The translations under genes and the position numbers were made by a program. DNA of 39,697 nucleotides from Diphasiastrum complanatum. Lineage: Eukaryota; Streptophyta; Lycopodiopsida; Lycopodiales; Lycopodiaceae. Positions 12,068-22,263 of the stretch are shown here, piece after piece. Each line of letters begins with the position of its first letter. Within the stretch, counting starts at the first letter, position 1. The notes beneath the pieces are model-generated. The model made no database searches, had not been told where the DNA came from, and saw only the letters and a program-made list of their open reading frames with translations. The stretch spans positions 1 through 39,697 of the forward strand of contig MU835371.1 of the NCBI GenBank assembly GCA_029204225.1. Direction: 5' to 3'.

Positions 12068-12425
12068 TGTCCATCATTCCATCGCTGGTTGGAGTAGGCT
12101 TTTAAAGTGTATGAATAGATAGCATAAGTTTATGGTCCATCGCTGGACAATTAGCCATAAATGAATTTACAGTATTAGTATTTGAAAAGGAGATGTCTCT
12201 CCTATCCATCACTGGAACAACAGGGTCTTTATGTGTAAATTGGTGAATAAGTGTGAGTCCATCATGCCTATGCTATCCATCACTGGATAGAACATACCAA
12301 TATTGATAAACACTCATATTTTGGACAGTCAGCAGCGATCTGTCCATCGTTGGACAGTGCCCATTCTATTCACAAAAAGTGCATGTAGTATGTGCAGGAG
12401 TGAAGCAACCCTCCATCGATGCCCT
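12068..12425. repeat. Array of five to six small hairpins with loop TCNN
   Basis: The core TCCATC(G/A)(C/T)TGGA recurs at 12078, 12136, 12205, 12276 and 12343, with a half-core TCCATCGATG at 12412. Spacings are 58, 69, 71, 67 and 69 bp. Three copies extend to clear palindromes with a 4-nt loop: GTCCA-TCGC-TGGAC, CTATCCA-TCAC-TGGATAG and CTGTCCA-TCGT-TGGACAG. The stem change A/T to G/C is matched on both arms. Sequence between the hairpins is poorly conserved, so this is not a simple minisatellite. It lies in the presumed gypsy leader. Its function is unknown. Confidence 0.8.
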
Positions 12426-12539
12426 CTAAGCCATAAAGAGCAAGTTATACCATGAAAAGTTCGTAATTATATCATTGTTATCACCTGCATTTTTAAAAGA
12501 TTATCAACTCCATTTTTAGGAGTGAGATATTGAGATTTT

Positions 12540-12789
12540 GGTGCTTTGGACTCATTCTCTCTCTACCCAAATTTTCATGTGTTGATTGTCTCTCTCTACT
12601 TGAGAGCAGTCTGTTTTTCTCATACTGAGCACTTAGAATTATTTCTGACAGTCATTCGTCATAGTGAGAAGTTAGTTTTTTCAATCAAATGTATACCATT
12701 GTGCTCTTGCCTTATATTTTTTAAGTAATCTGTTCATTGATCAATCTTGTGCAATCACAACACCTCATTGTGTGTGGTGAAGTTCATAC
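12540..12789 (+). repeat. LTR-like remnant related to the 13.7-20.0 kb element
   Basis: Sequence around 12586-12655 (CTCTCTCTACTTGAGAGCAG, then CTGTTTTTCTCA...ACTTAGAATTATTTCTGA) resembles the R/U5-side part of the copia LTR at 14233-14285 (CTCTCTACCCGAGGAGAGCAGCTTGTTTTTACTTAGATTATTT). The match is partial and the ends are not resolvable. It is probably a fragment of a diverged relative. Confidence 0.45.
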
Positions 12790-13575
12790 GTGCTAAAAAC
12801 TTCACACAAACTTCATGATGATGTGCTCAATACCAAGGATACAAAGTTGGCAACCCTACGCGACACGCTCCAAGAGGATGAGCAAGCGGTCAAAGCAGCT
12901 GAAAGCCAGCTGAGATCCATCAAGAAGCAGTTCACGACCATTCTAGAGTTTTCCACTGCTCTAGATGGCAATTTATCTTTCATTTTTCAATATTTGATTA
13001 GACTAGCTTTTTATTATTTCTCTCTGTCTTTTTCGACTTCCTCCCTGTCTAATTCAGATCTCATTCATATTTATCAGATTGCATCGGAGGCCAATAAAAA
13101 TATATTTGTTTTTGTCGTCCTTACTGGCTTTATCCAGGTTAAGGACTTCAGCTATGTTTGCCATGTTTTTAGGAGTCCTTTGCTCCAATTTGTAGCAGGC
13201 CTTTGCGCCATATTATCAACTTTCCGCAAGATCGACGCTTCCAATTGGAGCTAGATCACATGCATAACCCCCCCCCCCCCCCTCGCCCCCCTCTTCGTTC
13301 CACCTCCATTCATCCCTTCATCTTCACAACACCAGCAAGTACGATACGCACCAGGGTACCAACCCATAGGAGCAGAGAAGCTGACCGACGCCCTCGCAGA
13401 GCACATTAAGCACTGCCACGCCTCCATCGCCACCCTCCCTGACGCTCTCCGTCTTGCCTATAATGAGCTCCGAGCCCTCTACCACGATTGCTATATACCA
13501 CCCTGCCACACTCATCATTTTTCACAATGCGGATCGACCGTGGCTAAGAACCGGGCTCCATCCAATCAACTATTT
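12790..13575 (+). pseudogene. Two coding-like fragments: coiled coil and Pro-rich/helical
   Basis: The first block, about 12795-12965, reads LATLRDTLQEDEQAVKAAES and continues QLRSIKKQF, strongly predicted by eye as a coiled coil. The second, about 13270-13560 in another frame, reads a proline-rich lead, then APGYQPIGAEKLTDALAEHI, KHCHASIATL and LRLAYNELRAL, helical and GC-richer than its surroundings. Between them is T-rich, intron-like sequence, but no donor/acceptor pair joins the frames convincingly. They may be exons of a decayed or captured host gene. I do not recognise the family. The copia element at 13729 is inserted just downstream. Polymeric C at 13270-13282 could also hide a sequencing-length error. 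Confidence 0.4.
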
Positions 13576-13724
13576 TGATTTGGGAGTCATCTTTAATCAT
13601 GTAGGTCCGAAGATCTCTCATGGTAGTAGCCCTCCCGCCTGTCAACAAGGGTTAGAATGTTGGATAGGTACCTAACTATGTAAAGTTGCTACTTTTAGAT
13701 AGTTCTCTATTTGTTATACTAACA

Positions 13725-13728
13725 CGAC
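13725..13728. repeat. Target-site duplication, left (CGAC, perhaps ACGAC)
   Basis: CGAC stands immediately before the LTR start TGTGAAG and again directly after the right LTR at 19965-19968. The base before it (A) also equals the last base of the LTR, so the usual 5-bp copia duplication ACGAC is possible with a one-base ambiguity at the LTR end. Confidence 0.8.
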
Positions 13729-14465
13729 TGTGAAGAATTGAAAAAGATTATCTATGTTAGATATAGGGGTCTTATGTTTTTTACATCAAGCATCTAGGTG
13801 TAGGATGTTGATAGGAATAAATTTGGCATAGATGGCAATTTATGCATTTCCACTTGTAATGCCACTATTGAGCCAAAATAGAGTAAGAGGCTAAACACTT
13901 GCTAATTAGAGTGTAGACAAGTGTAAAGTTTTTGTTTGATGAATTCCAAGAGGTCCAATAGGATATAGAGGTGGAACCTTGTGAGGTCCAATAGGAAATT
14001 GAGGTGTGCTTGAATATAGTCCAATAGAATTAAGAGGTGCATAGATCAATGATCCAATAGGATCAAGAGGTGACAAAATGTGATCCAATCATAGTTAAGC
14101 ATAGTGGTAGCTCGTGGACCTACTAGTATCATTGTACTCCTCATTTTGAAATCAATTGATTTGGTGATTTCATGGATTTTGTGAGTTTTTGGATTTCTAG
14201 CTTTCTCTCTCTACTCGAGAGCTCTTGATGCATTTTCTCTCTCTACCCGAGGAGAGCAGCTTGTTTTTACTTAGATTATTTTTTGAATACTTCCCACACG
14301 TGTGAGTGAGAGTTGGAAGTGATTGAATGCATGTAGTAGTGTGTTTTTGCCATAGGATTCAAGATTGATCTTGAATCTCAATCTAGTCTTGATCTTGGTG
14401 CATCTACACACCTTAGGAGATCACAAGTACATGTAGTGGACAGTCCACACGTGTGAAAATCAACA
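13729..14465 (+). repeat. Left LTR (737 bp) of the complete copia element
   Basis: It begins TGTGAAGAATTG and ends GAAAATCAACA. Compared base by base with 19229-19964 I find three transitions and one single-base length difference, so identity is about 99.5 percent. It carries a five-fold CCAAT array, a CT-rich TCTCTCTCTACTCGAG motif repeated twice, and terminal CACACGTGTG sequence. The PBS follows with no spacer. Confidence 0.95.
13955..14089 (+). promoter_or_regulatory. Phased CCAAT array in the left LTR (33-bp period)
   Basis: CCAAT occurs at 13955, 13988, 14021, 14054 and 14085, that is at intervals of 33, 33, 33 and 31 bp. The first four are followed by AG(G)A..(A/T)GAGGTG in a loosely conserved unit. 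CCAAT is the NF-Y binding core in plant promoters, so this could be a U3 enhancer. The binding is inference from the motif. The array is repeated exactly in the right LTR. Confidence 0.75.
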
Positions 14466-14477
14466 TGGTATCAGAGC
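14466..14477 (+). promoter_or_regulatory. Primer binding site for initiator tRNA-Met
   Basis: TGGTATCAGAGC is the standard PBS of plant copia elements, complementary to the 3' end of initiator methionine tRNA. It abuts the left LTR and sets the element's strand as plus. Confidence 0.95.
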
Positions 14478-15221
14478 ATACCTAAGGTTACCATGCATTT
14501 TGATCCATCTAAGTGAAAAATTTTCATCAATCTTGAGCTAGAAGTTGTCAAGGCCCATTTTCCTAGCTATCTTGTTCAATCTTGGATCAAAAGAGATCAA
14601 AAGGACATTGATTGGGTCTGACCAGGTACTGTACGGAATCAGGTGCTCAGACACGTGTGAGGAACATCCAATTTCAGTTTGGAAGTTCTCTCTCATGTTT
14701 GATCCATTTATCTTGCTTGATAGCTTGTTTTGAAGCTATTTTTGTCTAGTTTCTGTTGCAATCAGTTTCATTCCATTTGGTTGAGCCAATCAAAAGTTAT
14801 AAGCTTTTGAAGAGGGTTAGGTAGGGCACCTAGACCTGGGTGGACACATTTGGTTTGGTCAAGAGATTGCTTGGTTGATCCAAAATCACAGTTGTATGCT
14901 TGCCAATCTCATCTATATGTGATCTAGGCACTGTTTTGAGATCTTAGCCATTTTGTTTCATGCAATATCATTGTATTTGAGTCAAATTTGTTTTCTTAGT
15001 GTATTTCACACGTGCTAAGAGTGTTGGATCCTAACTTTGCCTATACTCCATCATTTGATGTGAAATAGATCTTGTTTTAGAGAGATTTGTGTAGCTAGTG
15101 AGAATCAATTCACAAATTGTTGTAAGATCTTTCATAGGAGGAGATAGTACTCAATTATTGGATCCTATTGAAAGTGTGTAACAACATTTATTGTTCATCA
15201 TTTGAGTTTTCTTCACTTCAA
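14478..15221 (+). other. Untranslated leader of the copia element
   Basis: About 740 bp lie between PBS and the likely gag start. I see no long frame of note. The leader is longer than in many copia elements. Confidence 0.6.
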
Positions 15222-15689
15222 ATGTCTTTAATGGGTTCATCCTTGTTGGAACCAAGTGAAAGATTGACCACTTCAAATTATTCAATTTGGAAAATGAGGA
15301 TGGAGTCCATCTTGATCCTTCAAGACGTGATGGACATAGTTCTTGGCCTTGAAGAAGAACCACAAGTTCTTCAAGAGGTTCAAAAATACAAAAAGAGAGC
15401 TAGGATGGCTCTCCACTACATTAAGATGAATGTCTCTAATGAGATATTGAGGGAGATAGGTACTTGTACAACAGCCAAAGAAGCTTGGGATTGTCTCAAG
15501 ACTATCTATGAGGCTAAGAATATCTCTAGGTTTCTCACTCTTAGGAATCAAATCTTTCAAAGTAGCCAAAAGAGTGATGAGAGTGCATCTAGTTATGTTT
15601 TGAGAGTAAAAGATATTCATAGAGAGCTTGCTTGTATTGGTGATTCCATCAATCAAAATGAGCAGTTCAAGTCATTCTCAATGGCTTGA
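15222..15689 (+). pseudogene. copia gag, N-terminal part (frameshifted)
   Basis: This encodes the nucleocapsid precursor that packages element RNA into virus-like particles in the cytoplasm. The frame starts at the ATG at 15222 (SLMGSSLLEPSERLTTSNYS), a typical copia gag start. An in-frame start upstream at 15168 lacks that match, so 15222 is preferred. The UBN2-like gag core (YSIWKMRMESIL, AKEAWDCLKTIYE, FLTLRNQIFQ) is intact. Near 15663-15670 a single missing base shifts the frame, giving a stop at 15687-15689, while the homologous sequence continues in the next frame. This lesion cuts gag before its zinc knuckle. Confidence 0.9.
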
Positions 15690-17602
15690 GAAGTGAATTT
15701 GATAATCTTGTCCAATCCTATGCCATTAAGGAGGAGCTACCAAGTTTGGAGGCTCTCCAAAGTGTGCTAATTTCAGAAGAATCAAGACAAGAGTATAAGC
15801 TCTTGAGGATAAACAAGCTTTCTCTCACTCATAATGATGGCAAAGCTCTTTTTGCCAAGGATAAGTACAAAGAGAGGAGCAAGAACCAACATCAACAATC
15901 CTCAAGCAAGGACAAAGTCAAATCCAAAGACAAAGATGAGGAGGAAGATGATTCCTCTAATGCTTCATCATCCAAGCTCAAGAAGAAGAAGAAGATCAAG
16001 TGCTTTTATTGTGGCAAGAAAGGTCATTATGCCACCAATTGCTTCAAAAAGAAGAATCAACTCAAGCAAGCCAATATTACCAATGAGAAGGAAGACACTA
16101 TTGCAAGTGATGGAGAGGGATCTCTTATGGTCTCTAGTTTCTCATCTACTCCTTTCAAGAAGGACGGCCTATGGTATATTGATAGTGGAGCCTCTTCACA
16201 TATGTGTAGCTCCAAGGACTCTTTCTCTTCTATTGCACCTTATTATGGAGTGAAGAAATCAATATACACTGCAAATGATTTTGAATGTCCTATTGAAGGC
16301 ATAGGGAACATTCCCTTGAAGCTTGCATCCTCTAAAGTTCTTTCTTTCTCTAGAGTTCTTTATGTACCTAAGCTTACCAAGAATCTTATTAGTGTTGGCC
16401 AATTGCTTGATAATGGCCTTGATGTAAAATTCAATGTTGATACTTGCACTATCAAGAAGAATGATGAGATACTTGCATTAGGATCTAGATTTGGTGGCAT
16501 CTATAAACTAGATCCAAATGAGTATGTGAATGCTTGTAATGTTGCTCTTGTGAACAAGCTCTCTATGGAGGAATTATGGCATAGGAGGTTGGGACATCCC
16601 AACTACAAATCCATGCTCTCTATGATCAAAGAATCCAAAGCTATTGGCTTGCCAAAGTCATTCTCCAAGAAGATCAAGCCTTGTGAGGCTTGTGTTATTG
16701 CTAAATCTCACAAAAAGCCATTTACAAGATCTTCTATCAAAAGCAAGCATCCTTTGGAGTTAATCCACTCGGATGTGCATTTCTCATCAACTACAAGCAA
16801 GGGAGGAGCCACTTGTTTTGTTACTTTCATTGATGATTACACAAGATTCACTTGGATATATCTTCTTGCTTCAAAATCTGTGGTGTTTGATCATTTCCTT
16901 ATTTTCAAAGCTTATGTAGAGAAGCAATTCTCATTCAAGATTAAAGCTCTTAGAAGTGATGGAGGTGGTGAATATATCTCCAATAAATTTCAAGATTTTT
17001 GTGAGCTCGAAGGCATTAAAAGAGAGTTTTCTTGTCCCTACTCTCCATCTCAAAATGGAGTGGCCGAGAGAAAGAATAGATCTCTATGTGAATGTGCAAA
17101 ATCTATGAGAATTGAGGCATCTTTGCCCAAAGATTTTTGGGGAGAAGCCATTAATTGTGCAAATTATCTTTACGATAGGCTCCCACATATAGCTCTTGGA
17201 GGAAAGTCACCATATGAAATCTTATTTTTGAAGAAGCCTAAGGTTGATCACCTTAGAGTTTTTGGATGCTTATGCTTTGTCCATATTCCCTTGGAAACAA
17301 GGATGAAGGAAGATCCTAGTGCATGCAAAGGGTTCATGGTTGGATACTCATCCACCAAGAAGGCCTATAGAGTTTTTATACTCTCTACTTCTCAAGTTAT
17401 TGAAAGTAGAGATGTTGTCTTTCATGAAGATCAACACTCATCATTTGAAGAGGCCGAGATCAAGAAATGTATGGATGCATCATCAATTATTGATTTTGAA
17501 GACAATCATGATGTGATGGGGTCGAGATTTGAAGAAGACTCTCCTCGGATTTTTTCACCAAGAAGATCCATGAGAGATAGATCTGAGCCTAAGAGGCTCT
17601 AA
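15686..17602 (+). pseudogene. copia gag C-terminus, protease and integrase
   Basis: This frame begins inside gag after the frameshift. Going downstream: the CCHC zinc knuckle (CFYCGKKGHYATNC, at 16001-16042); the aspartic protease active site (WYIDSGASSHMC near 16173); the GAG-pre motif (ELWHRRLGHPN near 16574); the integrase zinc finger cysteines (CEAC near 16682); and the integrase core with its catalytic acids (HSDVHF, FIDDYTRFTW, then NGVAERKNR with the preceding SDGGGEY). Finally it carries the integrase C-terminal region (VDHLRVFGCLCFVHIP). All key residues are present. A TAA at 17600-17602 interrupts the frame, which continues unchanged afterwards, so this is one nonsense mutation, not a natural end. 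Confidence 0.93.
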
Positions 17603-18664
17603 TATGTTGACAAAGGCAAACAAGTGGATCTTGATTCCACTAATTATGTTTTTTATGTCTCTCATGAAGAGCCAAAGAATGTACAAGAGGCACTCAATAC
17701 CAAGGAGTGGTATGATGCCATGAAGCAAGAGTATGATGCATGGATCACCAACAATACTTGGGAGCTTGTGGATCCTCCTTCCAACAAGCATGTGATTGGT
17801 TGCAAGTGGGTATTTCGGATCAAATTCAATCATGATGGCACCATCAACAAGCATAAAGCAAGATTATGTGCCAAAGGATTTGCTCAAATCCATGGTCTTG
17901 ATTATGAGGAGACCTTTGCACCCGTTGCAAAGATGGTGACAATAAGAATTCTTATTTCTCTTGCTTGTTTTTTCAAGTGGAAGGTGTTCCAATTAGATGT
18001 ATCCAATGCTTTTCTAAATAATTATCTTGAGGAGGAGATCTATATGGAACAACCTCAAGGATTCATCAAGGATGAGTCCAAAGTGTGTTTGCTCTTCAAA
18101 AGTCTTTATGGACTCAAGCAAGCACCAAGATCATGGTATTCAAGACTTAACTTTTTTCTTATCTCACTAGGATTTACTCTTAGTGACTATGATCCTTCCA
18201 TGTATTTAAAGTTTGTTGATAGCAATATTGTCGTTCTTCTAATTTATGTTGATGACATTATTCTTTGTGGAAGTTGTATCAAGCTAGTTGATGAAACCAA
18301 GCTAGCACTTGGATGTGAGTTTAAAATGCAAGATCTAAGAGAGATACATTGCATCCTAGGCCTAGAAATTGATTTTTATGAAAATCATGTCTTTATATGC
18401 CAATCTAGATATGCTCACTCTATGTTGAAAAAATTTCATATGGAAAATTCTAAGAGCATAGATACTCCAATGGAGCAAATTGTAAAAGATCCTAATAAAG
18501 GTGATGAAAGATCCTTTGAGGACATCACACTTTTTAGGAGTCTTGTAGGCTCCTTGATCTGGCTTACCATTACTAGGCCCGATCTTAGTTTTTGTGTGCA
18601 CAAATTGAGTCATTTATGCAAGAACCTAAGATCCATCATTGGAAGATGGCCAAGAGGATTTTAA
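17603..18664 (+). pseudogene. copia reverse transcriptase
   Basis: This is in the same frame as the protease/integrase part, separated only by the nonsense codon. It carries the RT entry motif CKWVFRIKFNHDGTINKHKA, then YEETFAPVAKMVTIR, the first catalytic Asp block (FQLDVSNAFLNN near 17990), the SLYGLKQAPRSWY block near 18101, and the catalytic box LIYVDDIILCG near 18240. The polymerase residues look intact. Near 18612-18618 one base is missing in a T-run, shifting the frame, and the frame stops at 18662-18664. Downstream RT/RNase H sequence is in the next frame. Confidence 0.93.
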
Positions 18665-19200
18665 GATATGTATCTTCATCTTGTGATTATGGTCTACTCT
18701 ATAAAAGTGAAGATCTATCCATTATTGGCTACTCGGATTCGGACTTTGCAAGTGACAAGATGGATCGAAAGTCTATTAGTGCATACACTATCTTTCTTGG
18801 AGGCAATCTAATATCTTGGCTTTCCAAAAAGCAAGATACTATATCTCTCTCTTCATGTGAGGCCGAGTACAAAGCACTCACTACAACTACCAAAGAAGTG
18901 CTTTGGATCAAGAGGTTATTAATGGAACTAAAGTGCATCAAGGAGGATGATCTACCAATGATCAAGTGTGATAACATCTCGGCCCAAGCTCTTGCCAATA
19001 ATCCCATATTTCATGCAAGAAGCAAGCACATAGAAGTGGCACACCATTTTGTGAGAGAAAAGCTTATTGGAGGAGAAATCTATTTGGAGTATGTCAACTC
19101 GTCCTCTTGTATTGCCGATCTACTCACCAAGCCTTTGAGCAAAAGTGCTTTCATCAAGCATAGATCTAATCTTGGAGTTATATCAAGATCAATGCTCTAA
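18600..19200 (+). pseudogene. copia RNase H, C-terminal end of pol
   Basis: After the frameshift, the frame carries the RT end (KMAKRILRYVSSSCDYGLLY) and RNase H motifs: GYSDSDFASDKMDRKS, the SLSSCEAEYKAL block, KCDNISAQALANNP and HARSKHIEVAHHFVRE, ending ADLLTKPLSK...LGV as copia pol normally does. The Asp/Glu/Asp metal ligands appear present. Translation ends at TAA 19198-19200, 20 bp before the polypurine tract. RNase H degrades the RNA strand during minus-strand synthesis. Confidence 0.92.
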
Positions 19201-19220
19201 TCTTCATAGATAATTTTTTT

Positions 19221-19228
19221 AGGAGGAG
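19221..19228 (+). promoter_or_regulatory. Polypurine tract of the copia element
   Basis: AGGAGGAG directly before the right LTR, preceded by a T-run, is the expected plus-strand primer site. Confidence 0.85.
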
Positions 19229-19964
19229 TGTGAAGAATTGAAAAAGATTATCTATGTTAGATATAGGGGTCTTATGTTTTTTACATCAAGCATCTAGGTG
19301 TAGGATGTTGATAGGAATAAATTTGGCATAGATGGCAATTTATGCATTTCCACTTGTAATGCCACTATTGAGCCAAAATAGAGTAAGAGGCTAAACACTT
19401 GCTAATTAGAGTGTAGACAAGTGTAAAGTTTTTGTTTGATGAATTCCAAGAGGTCCAATAGGATATAGAGGTGGAACCTTGTGAGGTCCAATAGGAAATT
19501 GAGGTGTGCTTGAATATAGTCCAATAGAATTAAGAGGTGCATAGATCAATGATCCAATAGGATCAAGAGGTGACAAAATGTGATCCAATCATAGTTAAGC
19601 ATAGTGGTAGCTCGTGGACCTACTAGTATCATTGTACTCCTCATTTTGAAATCAATTGATTTGGTGATTTCATGATTTTGTGAGTTTTTGGATTTCTAGC
19701 TTTCTCTCTCTACCCGAGAGCTCTTGATGCATTTTCTCTCTCTACTCGAGGAGAGCAGCTTGTTTTTACTTAGATTATTTTTTGAATACTTCCCACACGT
19801 GTGAGTGAGAGTTGGAAGTGACTGAATGCATGTAGTAGTGTGTTTTTGCCATAGGATTCAAGATTGATCTTGAATCTCAATCTAGTCTTGATCTTGGTGC
19901 ATCTACACACCTTAGGAGATCACAAGTACATGTAGTGGACAGTCCACACGTGTGAAAATCAACA
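19229..19964 (+). repeat. Right LTR (736 bp) of the complete copia element
   Basis: It is near-identical to 13729-14465, with three transitions and one deleted G. The CCAAT array recurs at 19455, 19488, 19521, 19554 and 19585. It is followed at 19965-19968 by the CGAC duplication, after which the interrupted target sequence resumes. Confidence 0.95.
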
Positions 19965-20082
19965 CGACCACTTTTAACACTACCCCCACTAACTCTACTC
20001 CACTAAACTAGCATTCAACATGATATGTAGTGAAAAAGAGAGGGGGAGAGAGAGAGAGTTAGATGGATAGAAGGAGCATAGA

Positions 20083-20085
<3 letters not shown>

Positions 20086-20143
<58 letters not shown>
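20086..20143. repeat. (GA)n microsatellite
   Basis: A clean GA tract of about 58 bp, preceded by a shorter interrupted GA tract at 20040-20058. Confidence 0.97.
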
Positions 20144-20152
<9 letters not shown>

Positions 20153-20705
20153 TTAGCTCACTTGCTCATTGTACTTGCTAAGGGAAAAACATAAACTATT
20201 GAAACCAAAAATAATAAACTTGAAAGCAAATGGAAAACAACAATAGCAATAGCAAGCATTGAATAGCAAATGATGATGCTTCTCTTTCAAAAATGGTAGA
20301 GTTTCTTCCTTCTCATTAAGCATCAAAATAGAGTACAAATGGTGCCTTTCTAAATATGGGAAAGGCCCTTGCCCCAAAATCCTATTGGCTAATATTCACA
20401 TTGATCCTATCCATTCATCTTGGACCCAACTTGATCCAAGGGTCCACAAAAAGTACATTAGAAATCACAAGATTCATGTGAGTCCAAAATTGGACCCAAC
20501 TCTAAAAAAGTAAACTCTAAGTTCTAACTTGACTTTGGGCCTCAAGTTCTATTTTAATTACAAAGGGCCCAAGTCTATTATTTCTATTTACAATGGACTT
20601 GCATGCTCATTGGGCCATGGGCTTATACGCGCAGGAAGCCATGCCTTCACAACACTTTTATTAACTAACTTTATTTATTTCTCTGTGTTGGAAATACCCC
20701 CAACA
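20144..20705 (-). repeat. Possible solo LTR or LTR fragment
   Basis: On the minus strand this begins TGTTGGGGG at 20705 and has an LTR-like make-up: stretches such as GGGCCC and TTGGGTCC, a leader-like T-rich part, and a CT tract at its far end. No second LTR, PBS or target duplication was found, and the far end is undefined. It could equally be ordinary intergenic DNA. Confidence 0.25.
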
Positions 20706-22163
20706 GGACCCACGGCCTGAAGTAGTGTTGGTCCCTCGGCACTCTGTCGATTCAGTATAGTGATCTCTTGGTGCGCCTCTGGTTGCTCAAACACTCATAG
20801 TTTTCTAAAAGAGCTGCTTACTTGGACCATTTACAAAATGTAAGTTGTACATGAAAGAAGTTGAAACAAATTCCAAGATATTGAAAACCCCAACATGGTA
20901 ATTTAGACCACTACTTGTCAAAGGCAAGATATCAAACTTTTTGAAACTACTTAATCATTAAAATACTTGAACCTGTAATTGGAATCATAAATACTACTTT
21001 GTTTTTGAGTTTTACAAGAAATGCTGACTCACAAAACTAAATAATGATCATTTCCTTGCAAAACGTGCGTGCAAACCTTATCTAGCTTCATGCTGAACAT
21101 GGCTCATGATCTGTCACTACCTTTGTCTCTAGTTTCACAAAATCTAAGCCAGCTCTCAAACAAGGAAAATTTGATCCTTACCTCTCTTTCCAAATAGGCG
21201 GCAAAAGATTTCTTAGTAACAAAAAATAGATATTATTCTTTATAGCAAGAACAACCATTAGGTTACATACTTAGAAATCAAACATTGTACTCTTTGCAAT
21301 GAACAGGGAGAGCAATCGATGCAACAATACATTGCTCATCCAATGAAGGTTTTGATAGGAAGCCAAGAAGCAAATTATGATTTTCATCAAACATAACTAA
21401 GATGTTTGCACACTGCATTGATTGTTAGATGTAAGGCCTTTCAATTTGGAATAATGTGCTTACTTAATTGCTCTTCCATAGTTAAAATGTTTGCACACTG
21501 CATTGGTTATTAGATGTAAGGCTTTTCAATTGGGAATAATGTGCTTGTTTAATTACTCTTCCCTTCGCTCATTATATTTTCTGTGATGATTGAAGATTGT
21601 GCCAAGGGTAGATTTGTTATTCATCAATTTCTCTGGTCAGCCGTCATTCATCATTACAACATTCGATAAACTATATTTCATTAGACTTACAAGGAACTAA
21701 GTTCATCAAGACTAACCCTATAAAGCTTCATGAAAACAACAAAATGGTAACAGAATTCTACTCTATTGGTATGGGTCAGATGGTTTTCAGAAAAATTACT
21801 GAAAGAATTGAGACTCACCTGATTAGAAGCGTACTAGTAATCATTGACAGTATTTTTCACATCAAATTACATGGTAACATCTCTTGACTGATGCACTATG
21901 ACTTAAAACCACAAACAGAACAACATATGTCGCACTTGCTCAAGCCAGAAGGTCCTCACTCAGCTACCCAATACAAAACCTAGGCAAACAAAAACTAAGG
22001 ATTCACCAATAAAAAATGAAGGTATAGCTCAATATCGAACCACACCTGCCTTCCATATCATTAAAAAATCTACCATCCTGTCAATATTGTAATGTATATA
22101 AAGTTTCCTGTCATCCTGTGAAAATGGCTGCTTAATGTGCAGTCATTGAAAACATTAAGGACA
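20706..22163. other. Intergenic stretch with one tandem duplication
   Basis: No gene was recognised. It contains the 85-bp tandem duplication listed separately. The part near 22163 is close to the 3' end of the cytochrome b5 transcript. Confidence 0.5.
21399..21567. repeat. 85-bp tandem duplication
   Basis: Two adjacent copies, starting at about 21399 and 21484, share ATGTTTGCACACTGCATTG, TTAGATGTAAGGC, GGAATAATGTGCTT and CTCTTCC with a handful of differences. It is non-coding. Confidence 0.85.
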
Positions 22164-22169
22164 AAATGG

Positions 22170-22175
22170 TTTATT
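22170..22175 (-). terminator. Candidate poly(A) signal of cytochrome b5
   Basis: On the minus strand, AATAAA lies 89 bp downstream of the stop codon, at the expected distance for a near-upstream polyadenylation element. Plant signals are loose, so this is only a candidate. Confidence 0.5.
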
Positions 22176-22263
22176 TGATTATCTCCCCTGCTAGCATAAC
22201 TCAATGACTGTCACCAAAGATTCAAGAGAAGCTCAGCATCCGGCAGACGAAGAAGCAAGCTTG

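Larger units (their letters stand above)
13729..19964 (+). mobile_element. Complete but disabled Ty1-copia element (6.2 kb)
   Basis: All structural parts are present in order: LTR, tRNA-Met PBS, gag, protease, integrase, RT, RNase H, polypurine tract, LTR, and a short target duplication. The order protease-integrase-RT-RNase H defines copia. LTR divergence of about 0.4 percent indicates a young insertion. The coding region nevertheless carries two single-base frameshifts and one nonsense codon. Confidence 0.95.

Noticed and set aside
12068-12425. CRISPR-like array
   Set aside because: The repeats are short, imperfect and in a plant nuclear context with no cas genes. The spacing is irregular. 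The hairpin array is described instead.
13906-14088. 60-residue minus-strand frame present twice (also 19406-19588)
   Set aside because: It is the reverse reading of the CCAAT array in the two LTRs. The duplication reflects LTR identity, not a gene family.
20144-20705. Confident solo LTR
   Set aside because: Only one LTR-like end is seen. No target duplication or partner was found, so it is listed at low confidence only.
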